Positions 9,195 to 11,863 of a stretch of DNA of 11,863 nt are shown here, in pieces (the first letter of the stretch is position 1; each line of letters begins with the position of its first letter). The position numbers were made by a program, and so were the translations under genes. Below the pieces are notes generated by a model that ran no database searches, was not told the DNA's origin, and saw only the letters and a program-made list of their open reading frames with translations. The DNA comes from CF-96 sp028287605 (GTDB lineage: Bacteria > Chloroflexota > Dormibacteria > Aeolococcales > Aeolococcaceae), in the NCBI GenBank assembly GCA_034666465.1, contig JAXDLT010000224.1, positions 1-11,863 of the forward strand, written 5' to 3'.

Positions 9195-9457
9195 TCGCGC
9201 ACCCCACGTCGATGGCGTGTCGCCGGCGCTCACCCGACGGCCCAGCTCGGGCCAGGTTGGCTGCGGCACCCCCGGGGGACCGCTTACCGCTGCTTCCTTC
9301 CGGACCTGACGGGGTTCACGGGCCCGGGTTGCGCAGGACCCGGCCTTCAGCGCCGATGCCGTCGGAGCAGACCCGAGAACGCACCCCCTCGGTGGGGAAT
9401 TCGACCCCGCTATAGCGGATTGCGGGTACAGGGCACCGCTATCTCCCCGTCTAGCGC
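9195..9457 (-). ncRNA. ffs: Signal recognition particle RNA, large bacterial type with Alu domain
   Basis: RNA scaffold of the signal recognition particle, partner of Ffh, for co-translational membrane targeting. The S domain holds the invariant GTCAGGTCCGGAAGGAAGCA (9311..9292) with GGAA tetraloop. The flanking stem pairs GCCGGGU (9344..9338) with ACCUGGC (9257..9251). Upstream, GCGCTAGACGGGGAGATAGC, GGTGCCCTGTACCCGCAATC and CGCTATAGCGGGGTCGAATT (9457 to about 9397) closely match the Alu domain of the B. subtilis scRNA. Distal helix 5 pairs CCGACGGC with GCCGTCGG, and CCCCAC with GTGGGG. The 5' end is set by the B. subtilis match and a -10 box 12 nt upstream. The 3' end is approximate (9190-9200). 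A small 4.5S-like RNA of 9251..9344 alone is the less likely alternative. Confidence 0.92.
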
Positions 9458-9468
9458 GACCGCCGCCG

Positions 9469-9497
9469 ATTGTACCCAGCCGGGCCGGGGCCAACAC
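9469..9497 (-). promoter_or_regulatory. Probable SRP RNA promoter
   Basis: A TACAAT -10 box (9474..9469) lies 11 nt before the proposed SRP RNA 5' end. The -35 is poor (GTGTTG, 9497..9492, 17-nt spacer). Placement in the short gap after the kinase gene supports it. Confidence 0.45.
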
Positions 9498-9501
9498 GAC
9501 G

Positions 9502-9518
9502 CCCCGGACCACGCGGGG
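9502..9518 (-). terminator. Possible hairpin terminator after the histidine kinase
   Basis: The inverted repeat CCCCG-CGTGGTC-CGGGG begins 6 nt after the kinase stop, followed by CGTCGTGTTGG, which has only scattered T residues. The position suggests a terminator; the weak tail makes this tentative. Confidence 0.35.
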
Positions 9519-9524
9519 TGACGA

Positions 9525-11828
9525 TCACATGACGTTCGGCGCAACCGGCCAGAGCAGGGCGAAGCAGCTCCCCTCCCCCACCCGGCTCTCCACCTCGACC
9601 GTGCCCCCGTGGGCCTCGACCAGGCGGCGCACCAGGGCGAGCCCCATGCCGGTGCCGCCGTAGGTGCGGGTGGCGGTGTTGTCGACCTGGTAGAAGCGCT
9701 CGAAGACCCGCGTCAGCGCGTTCTCGGGGATGCCGATGCCGGTGTCGGCCACCTCGATGCGCACCATGCCGAGGCCGTTGCGGTGGCTGCGCACCGACAC
9801 CCTCCCCCCCTCGGGCGTGAACTTGACCGCGTTGTCGAGCAGCGCCCGGAGCGCCTGGCCGAAGCGGGTGGGGTCGGCGTAGACCTCGACGTCGGGAGGC
9901 ACGTCGACGCTGAGCGAGACCTGCAGCCCCTCCTTCAGGCGGGCCTGGACCGCGGTCACCGCCTCCTCCACCGCCATGCGCACCTGCGTGGGCAGCGGCT
10001 TGAGGCTGAGGGTGTCGGACTCGAGGAGGGAGAAGTCCAGGATGGTCTCGACGATGTCGTAGAGCTTCTTGGAGGCCACCTGGATGTCGTGGAGCGCCTC
10101 GGTCTTGTGGGCGTCGTCCCAGGTCTCCCAGCACATCTCCAGCAGGTCGCCCATGCCCATGATCGCGGTCAGCGGAGTGCGCAGCTCGTGCTGGACCGTG
10201 CCCAGGAAGTCGGACTTGAGGGCGTCGAGCTCACGCAGGCGGCGGACCGTCTCGCGCTCCTGCTCGAAGAGCCGGGTGTTCTCGAGGGCGATGGCGGCAT
10301 TGTTGGCGAGCACCGCGAGGGTCTGCTCCTGGCCCTCGACCGGGGGCTCGCCGGCGCGGGTGATGACCGCCAGGGCTCCCACCACGATGTCCTGGTAGAA
10401 CATCGGCACCGCGAGCAGGCCTCCCGCCTGCCAGCCCGGCGGCGGCTGGTCGACGCGGACCGCGCGCCCCTGGAGCAGCTCGTCCACGACATTCCAGCTG
10501 GAGAGGTCGGGGGAGTGGCCCTCGACCCCGTGCACGGCGCGCAGGGCGAGGTTGTCGCCGTCGCGCATCATCAGCAGCGCCGCCGAGCCGTGGCCGGCGA
10601 TGGCGGCGGCGGCGCCCACCACCGCCTCCTGGAGGCCGTCGACGCCGCGCGTGGTGGTGGTCAGGGCCCGGGAGACGCCGCCGAGCTCGTCGACAGCGCC
10701 GTCGAGGCGGGCACGCGCCTGCTCGATCTGGGTGACGTACTGGGCGATCTCGGCGCGCATCCGGTTGACGCCGTGGGCGAGGCGGCCGAGCTCGTCCGAC
10801 GAGGTCACCGGGATGTCGGTGGAGTAGTCGCCCCCGGCGATGCGGGCGACGCCACGCTCGAGCCGGTTGACCGGCCGGCGGACGAAGCGCTCGACGAAGA
10901 GGAAGACCAGCAGCGCGGTGCCGAGGATGGCGAAGATGGCGATCAGCCCCAGGGTGAACTCGTCGCTCCGGGTGTCGCCCGTGAAGTCGGAGAGCTTCAC
11001 CTCGACGCCGACGTACCCCGCGGTCCTGCCGTCCGGCCCCAGCAGCGGGACGAAGCTCCCGGCGACGGTGCCGACGCCGGCGACGTCGTACGTGCCCTGC
11101 GGCTGCTGACCGGTCCGGATGGCGTCGGCGACGACCGTGGGGGTGGTGCCGGCGGACGACGTCCTGCCGTCCTGCGAGAGCCTGGCCACGATCCCCGCCT
11201 GCTGGACGGGGATGAAGGCGGTCGCGTAGCCGATCACCCCCTGGAAGTGCTGGAGCTCGTCGACCAGCGGAAGCACCTCGACCACCGCGGCGATCGGACG
11301 CTTGCCGGACTGGTCGTAGACGGTGTCGCCCGCGTCGTAGACGGCGTGGAGGCCCTTGGCGTCCCGGAACAGTTCGAGGCCGTAGAGCTTCGCCGTCCCG
11401 TCGAGCGCCCCCTTCAGGGCCAGCGAGTCGGAGCCGGGAACCACCTTGCCCTCCGGCCCGTACGTCCCGTTGGCATCGACCAGGACGGAGTACTCGCCGA
11501 AGGCACCGACTCCGGCGCCGACGACCTTCTTCTCGACGGCTTTCAGGATGTTCTGGAGCTGGTCCGCCGTCGTGCTCTGGCCGATGATCTGGTTCATCTG
11601 CGACGCGACCGAGTTGGCGCCGAGCTGCAGCGTGGGCGTGCCGATCTTGTCGAAGAGCTGACCGATGACCCTGGCGCGATTGCCGGAGTTGGTGATCGCC
11701 GCGGTGCGGGTCTGCTGCTCGCGGCTGATCAGCAGGAAGGCACCGATGCCGACGACGAGGATCAGCGAGAGTGCCACCCCCGCGGCGAGCAGGCGCAGGG
11801 CGAAGGAGGAGCGGAAGCGACTCCTCAC
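9525..11828 (-). CDS. Membrane sensor histidine kinase (extracellular sensor, HAMP, GAF, HisKA, HATPase)
   Basis: A 767-residue two-component kinase. In order: a first membrane segment at about 9-34; an extracellular region at about 35-290 with Cache-like character (VLVDANGTYGPEGKVV, then a second GPDGRTAGYVGVEV repeat-like strand set); a second membrane segment at about 292-314; HAMP 315-367 (RRPVNRLERGVARIAGGDYS and SSDELGRLAHGVNRMR); a GAF domain at about 385-515; HisKA with H547 in FLGTVQHELRTPLTAI; and the ATP-binding domain with N666, D695TGIGI, FERFY 709-713 and GGTGMGL 724-730. All catalytic boxes are intact. The GTG start at 11828 follows GGAGGT by 6 nt. No response regulator lies downstream; one may lie upstream, outside the window. 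The ligand is unknown. Confidence 0.93.
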   Translation of the reverse strand: MRSRFRSSFALRLLAAGVALSLILVVGIGAFLLISREQQTRTAAITNSGNRARVIGQLFDKIGTPTLQLGANSVASQMNQIIGQSTTADQLQNILKAVEKKVVGAGVGAFGEYSVLVDANGTYGPEGKVVPGSDSLALKGALDGTAKLYGLELFRDAKGLHAVYDAGDTVYDQSGKRPIAAVVEVLPLVDELQHFQGVIGYATAFIPVQQAGIVARLSQDGRTSSAGTTPTVVADAIRTGQQPQGTYDVAGVGTVAGSFVPLLGPDGRTAGYVGVEVKLSDFTGDTRSDEFTLGLIAIFAILGTALLVFLFVERFVRRPVNRLERGVARIAGGDYSTDIPVTSSDELGRLAHGVNRMRAEIAQYVTQIEQARARLDGAVDELGGVSRALTTTTRGVDGLQEAVVGAAAAIAGHGSAALLMMRDGDNLALRAVHGVEGHSPDLSSWNVVDELLQGRAVRVDQPPPGWQAGGLLAVPMFYQDIVVGALAVITRAGEPPVEGQEQTLAVLANNAAIALENTRLFEQERETVRRLRELDALKSDFLGTVQHELRTPLTAIMGMGDLLEMCWETWDDAHKTEALHDIQVASKKLYDIVETILDFSLLESDTLSLKPLPTQVRMAVEEAVTAVQARLKEGLQVSLSVDVPPDVEVYADPTRFGQALRALLDNAVKFTPEGGRVSVRSHRNGLGMVRIEVADTGIGIPENALTRVFERFYQVDNTATRTYGGTGMGLALVRRLVEAHGGTVEVESRVGEGSCFALLWPVAPNVM

Positions 11829-11834
11829 CCGCTG

Positions 11835-11840
11835 ACCTCC
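11835..11840 (-). promoter_or_regulatory. Shine-Dalgarno site of the histidine kinase
   Basis: GGAGGT on the minus strand, 6 nt upstream of the GTG at 11828, fixing that start. It directly abuts the base of the upstream hairpin. Confidence 0.75.
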
Positions 11841-11859
11841 GCCGCCCGGCAGGGCGGCG
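11840..11859 (-). other. GC hairpin upstream of the kinase ribosome site
   Basis: A perfect 8-bp stem, CGCCGCCC-TGCC-GGGCGGCG, whose last base overlaps the first base of the Shine-Dalgarno sequence. It could be the terminator of an upstream gene or a structure that limits ribosome access. The window ends 4 nt further on, so the choice cannot be made. Confidence 0.4.
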
Positions 11860-11863
11860 TCAG

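Noticed and set aside
9125..9202. Longer dnaX form beginning at GTG 9202
   Set aside because: The extra 26 residues are encoded across the SRP RNA 3' end and the GC hairpin, and family members begin at the ALYRKYR segment.
7181..9415. Very long plus-strand open frame (744 codons) opposite dnaX, and long minus-strand frames such as 7953..9512
   Set aside because: They are shadow frames in GC-rich codons. The minus-strand dnaX frame has all family motifs, while these give low-complexity Arg/Gly/Ala sequence.
9396..9457. tRNA-like T-arm (GGGGTCGAATTCCCC) upstream of the SRP S domain
   Set aside because: No acceptor stem or anticodon arm can be formed; the segment matches the SRP RNA Alu domain.

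Overview
The window is bacterial chromosomal DNA with high GC. All genes lie on the minus strand, so transcription runs from right (11863) to left (1). Two blocks are present: a housekeeping block (sensor histidine kinase, SRP RNA, dnaX, ybaB, recR) and, directly downstream, a ribosomal RNA operon in the order 16S, tRNA-Ile(GAU), tRNA-Ala(UGC), 23S. The 23S gene is cut off by the left window edge at about E. coli position 2610; the rest of it and any 5S gene lie outside. The order SRP RNA, dnaX, ybaB/yaaK, recR, rrn closely resembles the scr-dnaX-yaaK-recR to rrnA region of Bacillus subtilis. GC richness, a large Alu-domain SRP RNA and the 16S sequence suggest a Terrabacteria lineage outside Bacillus. 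Chloroflexota or Candidatus Dormibacterota is my guess, with low confidence; a 16S search would settle it.

The most notable element is a 709-nt group I intron (677..1385) in the 23S gene, inserted after the nucleotide equivalent to E. coli U1931, next to helix 69. The core can be read directly: P1 on the 5' exon with a U.G pair at the splice site, P3, P4, P5, a long P6, P7 (R and S elements), P8 and a terminal omega-G. Inside it lies a single-motif LAGLIDADG homing endonuclease gene broken by three apparent frameshifts. The ribozyme core looks intact while the endonuclease looks dead, a typical late stage of the homing cycle. The endonuclease tail is encoded by the same bases that form P7, P3 and P8, and its LAGLIDADG codons can pair with codons near its C-terminal part to extend P6.

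Region by region: 1..3414 split 23S gene; 3671..3743 tRNA-Ala; 3801..3874 tRNA-Ile; 3875..4291 a long structured spacer with no gene; 4292..5802 16S; 5803..6033 rrn leader with a boxA-like element and a promoter with perfect -35 and -10 hexamers; 6225..7154 recR and ybaB; 7187..9124 dnaX, with an in-frame 54-bp tandem repeat in its Pro/Ala linker; about 9195..9457 large SRP RNA; 9525..11828 a membrane histidine kinase (extracellular sensor, HAMP, GAF, HisKA, HATPase).

The genes are mostly core machinery: DnaX loads the replication clamp, YbaB and RecR act on nucleoid and recombinational repair, SRP RNA targets membrane proteins, and the rrn operon makes ribosomes. Apart from the intron I saw no mobile element, CRISPR array or defence system.
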